From: Bacteroidales bacterium
GTDB lineage: Bacteria; Bacteroidota; Bacteroidia; Bacteroidales; 4484-276
Assembly: GCA_035647615.1 (NCBI GenBank)
Contig: DASRND010000032.1
Span: forward strand, 1-64,000
Direction: 5' to 3'
Length of the DNA stretch: 64,000 bases
The stretch's first letter is position 1. Each line of letters opens with the position of its first letter. Position numbers and translations under genes: made by a program. Shown in pieces: positions 55,175 through 63,293 of the stretch. The notes beneath the pieces are model-generated. The model searched no databases and had not been told where the DNA came from. It was given only the letters and a program-made list of their open reading frames with translations.

Positions 55175-56467
55175 TTAATTGTATTTGTTCTTTACAAACC
55201 AACGCTCCCAAACTGAAATCCCGACGGTGACTCTGTAAAAGTTATTCTGAATCAGCCCGGAGGCGGTAGTTCCTTTTCTTCCTATTTCAAATCCCAGGTT
55301 CATATTTGAATAAGAGCGTGGAATGGGTAGTCCCAAACCAAAACTTATACCAAATTCATTTATCCGGGTGTCGCGCAGGTCGAGATAGGTTTTGTTGTAT
55401 CTGAAGCCAACGCGGTATTTCACGCGTTTCCAATAGCTTGCCATCATACTTTGCGAGGGCGAAAACTCTCCACCCAATGAAATCTGCATCGTGTTTTGCA
55501 GTGAGTCATTGCGTTCGAAAGCTTTGTAGTTGCTCCAATTTTGCCATTGGTAATCGGCGCCTACCATCCATTGGTCGCTGCTGCGCAATGTAAATCCAAA
55601 CCCATATTTGTCGGGCAACGTGATGGTGCCTTTGTTTTTGAGCCGGCTGACGATGGTGTCGCGGAAAGATTCTATGCCAAGGTTGGTAGGAAAAAATGAG
55701 CGAACCAGATAATTTTCGGTGGCTTTCACCTTTTGTTTCGGAGCATACACTCCTCCAAACCCAAGGGTTAGTTTGTCGGTGAGCTTGCGATGGTATTGCA
55801 ATCCAAACTCATAAATAAGATCGCCTACCTCTATGTAGTCGTCAACGCGTGTATTGAGCAGCCCGACAGAATCGGGAAAGAAGATGGTGCGTGAGAGATC
55901 GCCTTTTCCAAAAAGATACGACAGCTTTGCGCCGATAGCCAAATCCTTGACCAATTCTACCGAAGCATTGGCGTAAAACTCGTTGAGGCCGCCGGAACCA
56001 GAATATTTGAAGTCGGTGCTCCCTACGTCGCTGATTATTTCGTTGGCTGTAATGTTGTAGCCAATGTTGCTGTAAGGGGTTAGCCCGATGGTGGTTTTGA
56101 GCCAGTGTGTAATGGGAAAGCCGAAAAGCAGGTAGCCGAGGGTGGCGTAGTTGGTGCGACCAGTTAGTTCGTCAGTTTTCAGATTGCCGGTGCTGGCAAC
56201 GATTCCGCCTGAGAAGATAAAAGAAAGCGAGTCGAAAGCATGATTGGCTGCAGGGTTGTAAGGATTGATGTGGCGATTGCTGTTTACAGCCATCGAAATG
56301 CCGCCCATCGAAAAATGGTAGGCATCCTTACGGGATGAAAGGTCGCCAAGACCAAAACGTGAGTAGGGTGAATTGACAGAAATTTGCGCAGTGCTGCCGG
56401 TCGCCATCAGAACCAACAGAATGGATAGGAAGAAATGCTTTATTACCTTCTTATTGTTTGTTAACAT
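55175..56467 (-). CDS. Outer-membrane beta-barrel protein, PorV/FadL-like
   Basis: 430 residues with a signal peptide (..LSILLVLMATGSTAQ) and a mature N-terminus SVNSPYSRFGLGDL, typical of a Bacteroidota outer-membrane family. Alternating strand patterns run to the end (KVKYRVGFRYNKTYLDLRD, YSNMNLGFEIGRKG, YRVTVGISVWERWF). It overlaps the coaX coding end by 17 bases, so translation is probably coupled. Exact transport function unknown. Confidence 0.78.
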   Translation of the reverse strand: MLTNNKKVIKHFFLSILLVLMATGSTAQISVNSPYSRFGLGDLSSRKDAYHFSMGGISMAVNSNRHINPYNPAANHAFDSLSFIFSGGIVASTGNLKTDELTGRTNYATLGYLLFGFPITHWLKTTIGLTPYSNIGYNITANEIISDVGSTDFKYSGSGGLNEFYANASVELVKDLAIGAKLSYLFGKGDLSRTIFFPDSVGLLNTRVDDYIEVGDLIYEFGLQYHRKLTDKLTLGFGGVYAPKQKVKATENYLVRSFFPTNLGIESFRDTIVSRLKNKGTITLPDKYGFGFTLRSSDQWMVGADYQWQNWSNYKAFERNDSLQNTMQISLGGEFSPSQSMMASYWKRVKYRVGFRYNKTYLDLRDTRINEFGISFGLGLPIPRSYSNMNLGFEIGRKGTTASGLIQNNFYRVTVGISVWERWFVKNKYN

Positions 56468-57227
56468 TAAAATCTAAAATTATATTCAACCCTCTTAGCA
56501 CCAAATTTGGGATTGCAAAGATGTGACTTTTTAATTTCTCAGCAAAAAATTTACTATCACCACCGGTTATCAGAACGTTAAGATTTGTATGGTTCAGCAC
56601 AAAACGTTGGATTATGCCCTCGATTTCGGCAACGATTCCCAGGGAAACTCCCGCCTGAATCGACTCCTGTGTGGTAGTACCGGTGAGTCCTTCAAAATTT
56701 TGATCAGTTATTAACGGCAGCCTTTGGGTAAAAGTATGCAAAGCCTTGTAGCGCATCGTAAGCCCCGGCGTGATGCCACCGCCCTGATAGCAGCCATTCG
56801 CATCCACAAAATCCCAGGTAACGCACGTGCCGGCATCAATCACCAGACAAGGCGTCCCCGCGAAGGCGACGCCCGCGTACACCGCCACCGCCAGTCTGTC
56901 GAGGCCCAAGGTTTCGGGCGTTTTATAGCGGTTTTGGATGGGAACAGGAGTAAGATGTGTGAACTCGGTAAAGTGAAAGTTTTCGGTGAGATATTGCCGT
57001 GCCGCATCAGGCATATCTACAACAACTGCTGCGATGGCGTAAACCGGAGCATGAGCCTGCTTCACCTTTTTCAGTTTGTCGATGGTGAGCCGTTGCATGC
57101 TGCTGAAGAAAACTTCCTCATTATTACTAAAAACAGCAATCTTGGTGAGGGTATTCCCAAAATCGATGATCAGCCGGGGAGCGGCAGCGGCATCTGAGGC
57201 CGTGGTTTGTCGTTGTAGTTTTTCCAT
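56451..57227 (-). CDS. coaX: Type III pantothenate kinase
   Basis: 258 residues. It phosphorylates pantothenate in the first step of CoA synthesis. ASKHA-fold motifs: LIIDFGNTLTKIAVF (phosphate-1), GLDRLAVAVYAG, VIDAGTCVTWDFVDANG (phosphate-2), GGGITPGLTMRYKALH and VLITGGDSKFF (adenosine). The ATG at 57227 is preferred over 57251 because the promoter element at 57249-57256 would otherwise overlap the start. First gene of the envelope block running toward 51.8 kb. Confidence 0.93.
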   Translation of the reverse strand: MEKLQRQTTASDAAAAPRLIIDFGNTLTKIAVFSNNEEVFFSSMQRLTIDKLKKVKQAHAPVYAIAAVVVDMPDAARQYLTENFHFTEFTHLTPVPIQNRYKTPETLGLDRLAVAVYAGVAFAGTPCLVIDAGTCVTWDFVDANGCYQGGGITPGLTMRYKALHTFTQRLPLITDQNFEGLTGTTTQESIQAGVSLGIVAEIEGIIQRFVLNHTNLNVLITGGDSKFFAEKLKSHIFAIPNLVLRGLNIILDFNVNKQ

Positions 57228-57248
57228 ATCAGCGTCCTTTCTGTGCGG

Positions 57249-57256
57249 CAAAAATA
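57249..57256 (-). promoter_or_regulatory. -7 element of the coaX-OMP-TPR-lptC unit
   Basis: TATTTTTG on the minus strand; predicted start near 57242, 15 bases before the coaX ATG at 57227. No clear -33 box. Confidence 0.45.
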
Positions 57257-57297
57257 ATTTATACTCTGTTTAAATTTGGATGAAAGTAAAAAAAGTC

Positions 57298-57327
57298 TTT
57301 CCAGAATAAAAAACATGATTACATTTG
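57298..57327 (+). promoter_or_regulatory. Promoter of tRNA-Phe
   Basis: TTTC (57298-57301), an 18-base spacer, TACATTTG (57320-57327), perfect -7. It ends 16 bases before the tRNA. Confidence 0.55.
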
Positions 57328-57343
57328 CAGCGCCAAAAAACAT

Positions 57344-57419
<76 letters not shown>

Positions 57420-57421
57420 CC

Positions 57422-57452
57422 AAAACCCGGACAGTAATGTTCCGGGTTTTTT
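57422..57452 (+). terminator. Terminator of tRNA-Phe
   Basis: AAAACCCGGA (57422-57431), 9-base loop, TCCGGGTTTT (57441-57450), then TT. Confidence 0.85.
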
Positions 57453-58157
57453 CATTTTGAGCTGTTTTGGACAGGCTCAGAAGCTAATTTCGACAGGCTC
57501 AGACACCTTTATCTTCGACAAGTTCTCAATTGCTTAGTTTGTATTGAGCGTGCATTGCCCTGGCAAAATTGAAAAGAGGCAGCATCACAAAAACTATAGC
57601 AAAACGGAAATCAGCCAATAACCCCGTGCCTTCAGGCCGGGGGCAATGCAAAATACAAATGACGCTTTAGCCCAGAAAGGAAGATATTGAAGAAACGAGC
57701 TAAAGTCTGAGGATTTCTGTTCAGAATTTTCCGAACCCCGCTCTTAAGTTTTTATCTGCAGAGTTGGTAAATTTTATTTCCATAGTTCATCAAGATCAAT
57801 TGTGCGGAGATCGCCATCAGGCAGGGGCTGATTTAACTCCCGCCGTCCTCCCCACTATTTTGAATCGAAATAAATTACGTTTTTAACATTTCAACGTTAG
57901 TTCGATAAACCATAGCGTTCGTTCAAGATAGCCCAACGTTTATTCATAATATAGGCACATTGACATTTTTTACTGTCAAAATATGATTTGCTAATCTCAA
58001 AACACATCTCTACATTTGGCGAATAATTACAGAGCAAAACAAAAGCAATGGGATTTAATAAAAATGACCGAGCGACTTGCATTCCCAAATTCAGGGATGC
58101 CCTCCCCAAATTTGGGGATAGCAAAATGGCCGGATTTGGGGTTTTAAGGTACAAAGG
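57453..58157. other. 705-base gene-free stretch after tRNA-Phe
   Basis: No supported gene. It contains TTCGACA(G)GCTCAG-type repeats at about 57465-57530, a short GCCTTCAGGC inverted repeat near 57630, and the palindromes listed at 58083-58143. An 85-codon frame at 57897-58154 on the minus strand reads through these repeats and is not believed. At 57774-57849, minus strand, a short frame ends in TIDLDELWK and could be the tail of a lost gene. Confidence 0.4.
58083..58143. promoter_or_regulatory. CCCAAATT-GGG palindromes upstream of the tubulin-like operon
   Basis: TCCCAAATTCAGGGA (58083-58097, imperfect), TCCCCAAATTTGGGGA (58103-58118, a perfect 16-base palindrome) and a half-site GGATTTGGGG (58132-58141). 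They end about 15 bases before the predicted -33 box, where an operator would sit. They could equally be an extragenic repeat of the phylum. Confidence 0.35.
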
Positions 58158-58186
58158 TTTGTTGTAACGTTGCAGTGTGAAATTTG
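58158..58186 (+). promoter_or_regulatory. Candidate promoter of the tubulin-like operon
   Basis: TTTG (58158-58161), a 17-base spacer, GAAATTTG (58179-58186; one mismatch to TAnnTTTG). Predicted start near 58193, 36 bases before the ATG at 58229. Confidence 0.45.
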
Positions 58187-58228
58187 GAATATTGGTACGA
58201 TAAAATAAATTTTTAAAAACTTAATAGT

Positions 58229-61200
58229 ATGGAAAAAAATCATATCATTATCGGACTAGGCGGACGTGGTGGTGATACACTGAAAGCGTTTAAAAAAGTG
58301 CTGTACAAAAATTCACTAACCAAAGATGTCGCAGATTCCTACCCGATACAGTATCTCTATGTCGACTCAAGTTCAGAAGACCTCAAAAATGGTTGGGATG
58401 ATGAATTAGGCGTAAATTACGGTATCGACGACTGGGCAAAAATTAACACAAGGGCAGGAGTAGAGTGGAAAGATATTTTTGAGAATCTTGGGAATTATCC
58501 TACTATCCGCCCTTGGTTAGGAGACAAAAGCCATTGGGCTACAATGTCATTAAATACAGAATTGGGGTCTGGACAGCTCCGCAAGCTTGGAAGGGCGTAT
58601 TTCGCTGCAAGTGTTTTTAATAAGAAAGACAATTCATTTGTAAAAAATCTAGAGGCTGCTTGGGATAAAGTGTGCAAGATTAGTAAATCAGCATCTAAAA
58701 CTCACTATCATATTCTGGTTGGGCTATCAGGCGGAACTGGCAGTGGAACTATTTTAGATATTATTAGCCTGATATCAAAGCACATCGCTAAAAACAATTT
58801 AAAAGAAGACAAAATTATTATTTACGCTTTGTTACCCGAACGAAACGTAAAAAAAGAAAAAGATATTCTGGGATTTTATTACCCCAATGCTTATGCTGCA
58901 CTCAAGGAAATTAATGCAATAGGATTGCATAGCGAAACAGAAACAAATCCATTGTATTATCAACCTATCGATATTGAAGAATACCAGCACAATAAGGAGG
59001 TGCGGATAGAAGCCAATTACACTACTTGTTTTATTTTCAGTAATGAAAACGAAAAAAGCAGGATTATTGATTACGAAAAGGCACTGCCCAATATGATTGC
59101 CGATTTTTTGTACCATACGTTAGTCACACTGCCAGATAGCAACGAAGGCCAAAATGCTTACGTTAAACTCACCGAAAATTCAGTAATCGTTTCTGAAACG
59201 GATAAATTTACCGGAAAAAAAGAACGGGCTGTTAAATTTGCCAGTGCCTCCATTAAACGAATTGAAATTCCGGAGATTGAAGTAATCGACTTGTACGGAG
59301 CAAAAACACTTCAGCAATTCCTCTATCAGCAAAAATATAATAACTGGATTGATGGCAAGGGATACCATAATAAAGAAGGAGAAGATAAAACAACAGACTT
59401 TGTTGAAAACAGAAGCAGACCCGATAACTTTCTGCAATTATGTAACATAACACTCGATCAGTTAAGTTTAAAAACACCTCACGACGGCACTGACTTTAAA
59501 AACTCAGATGATGAGTGGGATACTATTAGTGAGCGTCTGGCGCAGAATGCCTTAATAGTTTATGACAGTGGTAAAGACAAAAAGCCTATCCAGTATTTTA
59601 AAAATTACATGGATGGCTTTTTTAGCACTCAATTTAGAGGAAACGGCATGGGAGTGGAAAAGTACTGGTCAGAAAAAAACAGAGATATTGAACAGCAGAG
59701 CGATTATTTTTATCAAAAAATTGAAAGCCATCTCATCGATCTCTGGGTAAAGAAAAGTGACAGGTCTGTTGGGCTGAATGAGATACTAACGATACTTGAA
59801 AGGCTTAAGAATGAGATAAAAACAATTTCTACCAGGGCTGCCAATAGGATAGCACATCTTACTGATCCAAACAAATTTGATGTTAAGGATGCCGATTACA
59901 CCAATGCAGGGTGCAACCAGGAAATAAATAACTGTATTAAGGATTTTGGGAATTTTTTAAAATCGAAAAAAAACACCTTCGAAAAAGCAAGAGGCTTTAT
60001 TTTAAAACTTTACAAAAATAAAACGGACATTATTGCCTACAGGTTTGTAGTTAATTTGATAGATAGTTTAAATAAAAAACTTGACAAGCTATCGGACATC
60101 ATCGAAAAGATTATAGAGCAGGTTGGTGCTGCCGAAAGCAAGCTAACCGACATTATCAGTGAAAAGGAAAAATTATTTAAGAATAATAGTAATGATGAAT
60201 CCTACCACAAGAATAATGTAAAAATGCTATATGAGAATGGTGCAATAGAAAGGGAGTTTGGAATTATTATCCAGGATAAGAACACCTTTAAGAACGAGCT
60301 CATAAAATTTAGAAGAAGTGTAATAGCTAATGCTTCCGATAATACGTTTTCTGGATTGCAAAAACAACTTTCGGTCGATTTAATTACAAAGAACTATCTG
60401 TACAATTTAAATTCACGGATTCCGGTCATTTATGATGAATTGTCAACAACAGGAAAGATTGAGCAGGATAATAAATTGATTGGCAGGAATGTGTTAAATT
60501 ACTTTCACAAAGAGTATAAATCGACCGAAGATTTGGAAACGTTTCTGAAGAACATGAGAGATGAAACAGGTGTTTATGCTAAACTCTCGAGCACTAAAGA
60601 TGATACCCTGGATACCACCGGAATTAAAAACTACGCTTCCGATATCTATGTAATACAGTATCCGGCCTATAATATCGACGATGATGCGGAAAAATTTGAA
60701 GCTTCATTTGTAACGTTACTAAACCAGGTTTTTCAAAATCCAACGATTGTTAAATCGACGAATGGGCGTACCAATGAGTTGACTATTTTCAAGGCTAAAG
60801 CCAATATGGCGGTCAGAAGTTTTGAAATGGTAAGCGGCATGATGCACGACATGTACCGCAATGCTTTTGTTAAGCAAACAAAAATGGCTGAATTAACAAT
60901 TCATACCGAAGGTGGCCCGAACGATTATCCTAAAATCGTTCCGCTCAATGATTCCGAAAAAGAAAAGGAGTGGCAACAATGGTTTGATAAGGAAATACTT
61001 CCCTATCTGCTTTTAGCCAAGAGCATGGGCTACATCGAGAATAGCAATGGCAAAATTGTTCTTAACCTTGAGCCTGGAAACCCTGTAAGTACAGAGATTT
61101 ATAAAATTTTGGATTCCAGTGAAAGCCTGTATGACATACGATCTTATTTATTCGATCACGATATAATCAGTGAAATTGATTTGGAGAAGCGATTGTACAA

Positions 61201-61405
61201 TAAAATGCGGGTCAACATTAACAAGGCATTAAGTCAAAAAGAAAATAAAAAGCAGGAGCAGCGGCAGATTTGGATTGAAAACATCAAAAACAGTCTTCTG
61301 CCATCAATTCTCGAAAATGACTACGAGGGAGATAAAACCAATACCGAATACCATAAATTTATCAATGCCTATGAAATTGTAGTGTCGAACATCTTAAATA
61401 TTTAA
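58229..61405 (+). CDS. Tubulin/FtsZ-superfamily GTPase (Tubulin_2-like), 1058 residues
   Basis: Residues 6-18 (IIIGLGGRGGDTL) match the first nucleotide loop of tubulin/FtsZ; 168-174 (GGTGSGT, within LVGLSGGTGSGTILDI) are the tubulin signature that grips GTP phosphates. GQLRKLGRAYFAAS (115-128) resembles a block recurring in the Tubulin_2 family. The GTPase domain therefore occupies roughly the first 350-400 residues; the remaining about 650 are helical, Lys/Glu-rich, with probable coiled coils (about 600-700) and no recognised domain. This is far longer than FtsZ or tubulin (380-450). No membrane segment. Families of this kind (FtsZ-like FtsZl1/FtsZl2, as I recall) have been linked to membrane remodelling. 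First gene of a four-gene AT-rich cluster; role here not known. Confidence 0.8.
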   Translation: MEKNHIIIGLGGRGGDTLKAFKKVLYKNSLTKDVADSYPIQYLYVDSSSEDLKNGWDDELGVNYGIDDWAKINTRAGVEWKDIFENLGNYPTIRPWLGDKSHWATMSLNTELGSGQLRKLGRAYFAASVFNKKDNSFVKNLEAAWDKVCKISKSASKTHYHILVGLSGGTGSGTILDIISLISKHIAKNNLKEDKIIIYALLPERNVKKEKDILGFYYPNAYAALKEINAIGLHSETETNPLYYQPIDIEEYQHNKEVRIEANYTTCFIFSNENEKSRIIDYEKALPNMIADFLYHTLVTLPDSNEGQNAYVKLTENSVIVSETDKFTGKKERAVKFASASIKRIEIPEIEVIDLYGAKTLQQFLYQQKYNNWIDGKGYHNKEGEDKTTDFVENRSRPDNFLQLCNITLDQLSLKTPHDGTDFKNSDDEWDTISERLAQNALIVYDSGKDKKPIQYFKNYMDGFFSTQFRGNGMGVEKYWSEKNRDIEQQSDYFYQKIESHLIDLWVKKSDRSVGLNEILTILERLKNEIKTISTRAANRIAHLTDPNKFDVKDADYTNAGCNQEINNCIKDFGNFLKSKKNTFEKARGFILKLYKNKTDIIAYRFVVNLIDSLNKKLDKLSDIIEKIIEQVGAAESKLTDIISEKEKLFKNNSNDESYHKNNVKMLYENGAIEREFGIIIQDKNTFKNELIKFRRSVIANASDNTFSGLQKQLSVDLITKNYLYNLNSRIPVIYDELSTTGKIEQDNKLIGRNVLNYFHKEYKSTEDLETFLKNMRDETGVYAKLSSTKDDTLDTTGIKNYASDIYVIQYPAYNIDDDAEKFEASFVTLLNQVFQNPTIVKSTNGRTNELTIFKAKANMAVRSFEMVSGMMHDMYRNAFVKQTKMAELTIHTEGGPNDYPKIVPLNDSEKEKEWQQWFDKEILPYLLLAKSMGYIENSNGKIVLNLEPGNPVSTEIYKILDSSESLYDIRSYLFDHDIISEIDLEKRLYNKMRVNINKALSQKENKKQEQRQIWIENIKNSLLPSILENDYEGDKTNTEYHKFINAYEIVVSNILNI

Positions 61406-61408
61406 AAC

Positions 61409-62074
61409 ATGTCAAATCAAAACAAACAATACATCTGCAGTAATCTTTGTTGCGAGAATTTTTTTTGTGACTCTAACAAAATACTTATTAATACCAAAGA
61501 AGTTATTCCTGGTATTGAAAGCGAAACCTGTTGCCCTAAGTGTAGCATGCCACTAATGGATTATGAGGTTTATCTGGAAGAACAAAAGCAATTGGAAAAT
61601 AGAAAAAGAAAGAAAATGATTGTAATAGGCCTTTCTGCTGTTTTTATCGTTGGTATTGCGCTTGTCGTGTATTTTTTTCTGATCCCAATGGTTGGCCAAA
61701 AAAAGACAGTCTTAACTGAAGAGCCCAGAGTGGAAATAAATGCTGAGCCCATAATTGAAAATGTACAAAAAGTTGAGTCTGCGCAAGAAGATGAGCCTAT
61801 GCAAGAAGGTGAACCTGTGCCAATAAATGTAGCAAACACCAAGATATTTAATGATGGGAGCAAATATGTGGGAGCATTGAAAAATGGGAAAATGAATGGC
61901 ATGGGTACGTATTATTATGCCAAGCGACAATTGATTTCGAACAAGGATTTGAAAAAAAGATTTGCTGAGAAAGGCGACTACTTCATTGGAGAGTTTCATG
62001 ATGATCGGGTTGTATCAGGCAAGCTTTATAATAATGATACTGATCTGAAGGAAGTGATTATTATTGGCCGGTAA
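61409..62074 (+). CDS. Zinc-ribbon, single-TM, MORN-repeat protein
   Basis: 221 residues, starting three bases after the tubulin-like stop. An N-terminal cysteine-rich module (ICSNLCCENFFC and later CCPKCSMPL) looks like a zinc ribbon; residues about 70-93 are one transmembrane helix (MIVIGLSAVFIVGIALVVYFF), preceded by a basic RKRKK cytoplasmic flank, so the ribbon should be inside and the rest outside. After an acidic linker (EDEPMQEGEPVP) come MORN-like repeats (NDGSKYVGALKNGKMNGMGTYYY and GDYFIGEFHDDRVVSGKLY in outline). It is the natural candidate to link a cytoplasmic polymer to the membrane. That link is inference. Confidence 0.7.
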   Translation: MSNQNKQYICSNLCCENFFCDSNKILINTKEVIPGIESETCCPKCSMPLMDYEVYLEEQKQLENRKRKKMIVIGLSAVFIVGIALVVYFFLIPMVGQKKTVLTEEPRVEINAEPIIENVQKVESAQEDEPMQEGEPVPINVANTKIFNDGSKYVGALKNGKMNGMGTYYYAKRQLISNKDLKKRFAEKGDYFIGEFHDDRVVSGKLYNNDTDLKEVIIIGR

Positions 62075-62100
62075 AAGACAACGGTCAAAACTTTCATCCT

Positions 62101-63273
62101 ATGAAAAACTACTTGCGCATTGTATTTTTAATTGCTGTTGGCCTAACTGCTTTCAACAGACTCGGGTCTCAAACCTTGTATCCATCCAAAAAGATAATGG
62201 AGGTTTACCAGTTATTACCTGCCAATTGCAAGATTGCAATTGAAGAAAAGAAGAGCATGTGTAAATATAGTTATCAGGGGGATAGTTTGCAAATAAACTT
62301 TGACTACAACGAGAATTATTTGACCAGTGCAGGCCTTCAAGTTTTCAACAGTCAGGATAAAAAACATTTCCCACCGGTTGTTTACAATTTTGTTGAAATG
62401 TTTTTTCTTAAATATTTCCTTACTGATGACCAGAAAGCTTTCTTTGCTGCCAATGATGAAAACAGAATCAAACTCTACATGAATGGCTCAGAGTTGTTGT
62501 ATAATAGCTTTATCAACAAGCCTTTGATTCTTGACGTATTAATTAATTCTGTCAACAAGTCCTCAAGTTTCAAAGAAGATATGTATCAGTTTCACTTTAA
62601 CAAAAGCAATTTCGATTTATCGTTTTCTTTTCCGGCTAATAACTTGCTAATCCATTCGATGGACAAAAAAGAAGCTGATTTATTTTTGGCACAATCATTA
62701 AAATATTTTGATCCTGGCCAAAAGTTCACCCCTTTGTTTGACACACTGAATTTGACTAAAGGCCCAAACGGAGTATTCTTTTCCAACGAGCGGATTTTGC
62801 ACAAAGGAGTTAGCAATCAATACTTTTTGCGAAAAGCCGATGATGGATATTCCCCAATTTTTGAGAAAGCATTTTATTGTGAATCATTACAAAATGAATT
62901 TTTAGTGGGTTTTGCCGATAATCAGAAAAAACTAAATATTAATCATCAACAGTACGGCCATGAAAATGATAATTACGCACTAACGCTGAAGGATTTTTTA
63001 CAGTACTTTAGGCAGGATAATGATACAGACCTTTACTTCGGAATTGAAAGTGATGATGAAAAAATGCTCGTTGCTTCATTATTTATAAAACACAAATACC
63101 TCAACAGCCTTACTATACTCACGGTGATGACAAATACCAGCGATATGTTTTATCCGGAGGCAACATACAATTGTAAGCTATACTCCAATATTCCCGGTGA
63201 TAACATCAAAGATTTGTTCGGGATTTATGATGACAATACTTCGGATAAATTCTTCAAAATCAATAGTAGATAA
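62101..63273 (+). CDS. Secreted protein of unknown family
   Basis: 390 residues; a signal peptide-like start (MKNYLRIVFLIAVGLTAFNRLGSQT), no further membrane segment, no family recognised. The mature part is mixed alpha/beta, rich in Asn, Lys, Phe and Tyr, with two cysteines near residue 40-60 (NCKIAIEEKKSMC) and others near 260 and 365. It lacks a T9SS sorting tail (the end, KFFKINSR, has none of the expected motifs), so it probably stays in the periplasm. It follows the MORN gene by 26 bases. Confidence 0.65.
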   Translation: MKNYLRIVFLIAVGLTAFNRLGSQTLYPSKKIMEVYQLLPANCKIAIEEKKSMCKYSYQGDSLQINFDYNENYLTSAGLQVFNSQDKKHFPPVVYNFVEMFFLKYFLTDDQKAFFAANDENRIKLYMNGSELLYNSFINKPLILDVLINSVNKSSSFKEDMYQFHFNKSNFDLSFSFPANNLLIHSMDKKEADLFLAQSLKYFDPGQKFTPLFDTLNLTKGPNGVFFSNERILHKGVSNQYFLRKADDGYSPIFEKAFYCESLQNEFLVGFADNQKKLNINHQQYGHENDNYALTLKDFLQYFRQDNDTDLYFGIESDDEKMLVASLFIKHKYLNSLTILTVMTNTSDMFYPEATYNCKLYSNIPGDNIKDLFGIYDDNTSDKFFKINSR

Positions 63274-63293
63274 TTTATTAAAAAACAGACACG

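Noticed and set aside
57774..57849. Short frame ending TIDLDELWK
   Set aside because: It looks protein-like but is only about 25 codons between stops; at most a remnant.
57897..58154. 85-codon minus-strand ORF
   Set aside because: It reads through the CCCAAATT palindromes, has no recognisable domain and opposes the tubulin operon promoter region; kept only as unlikely.
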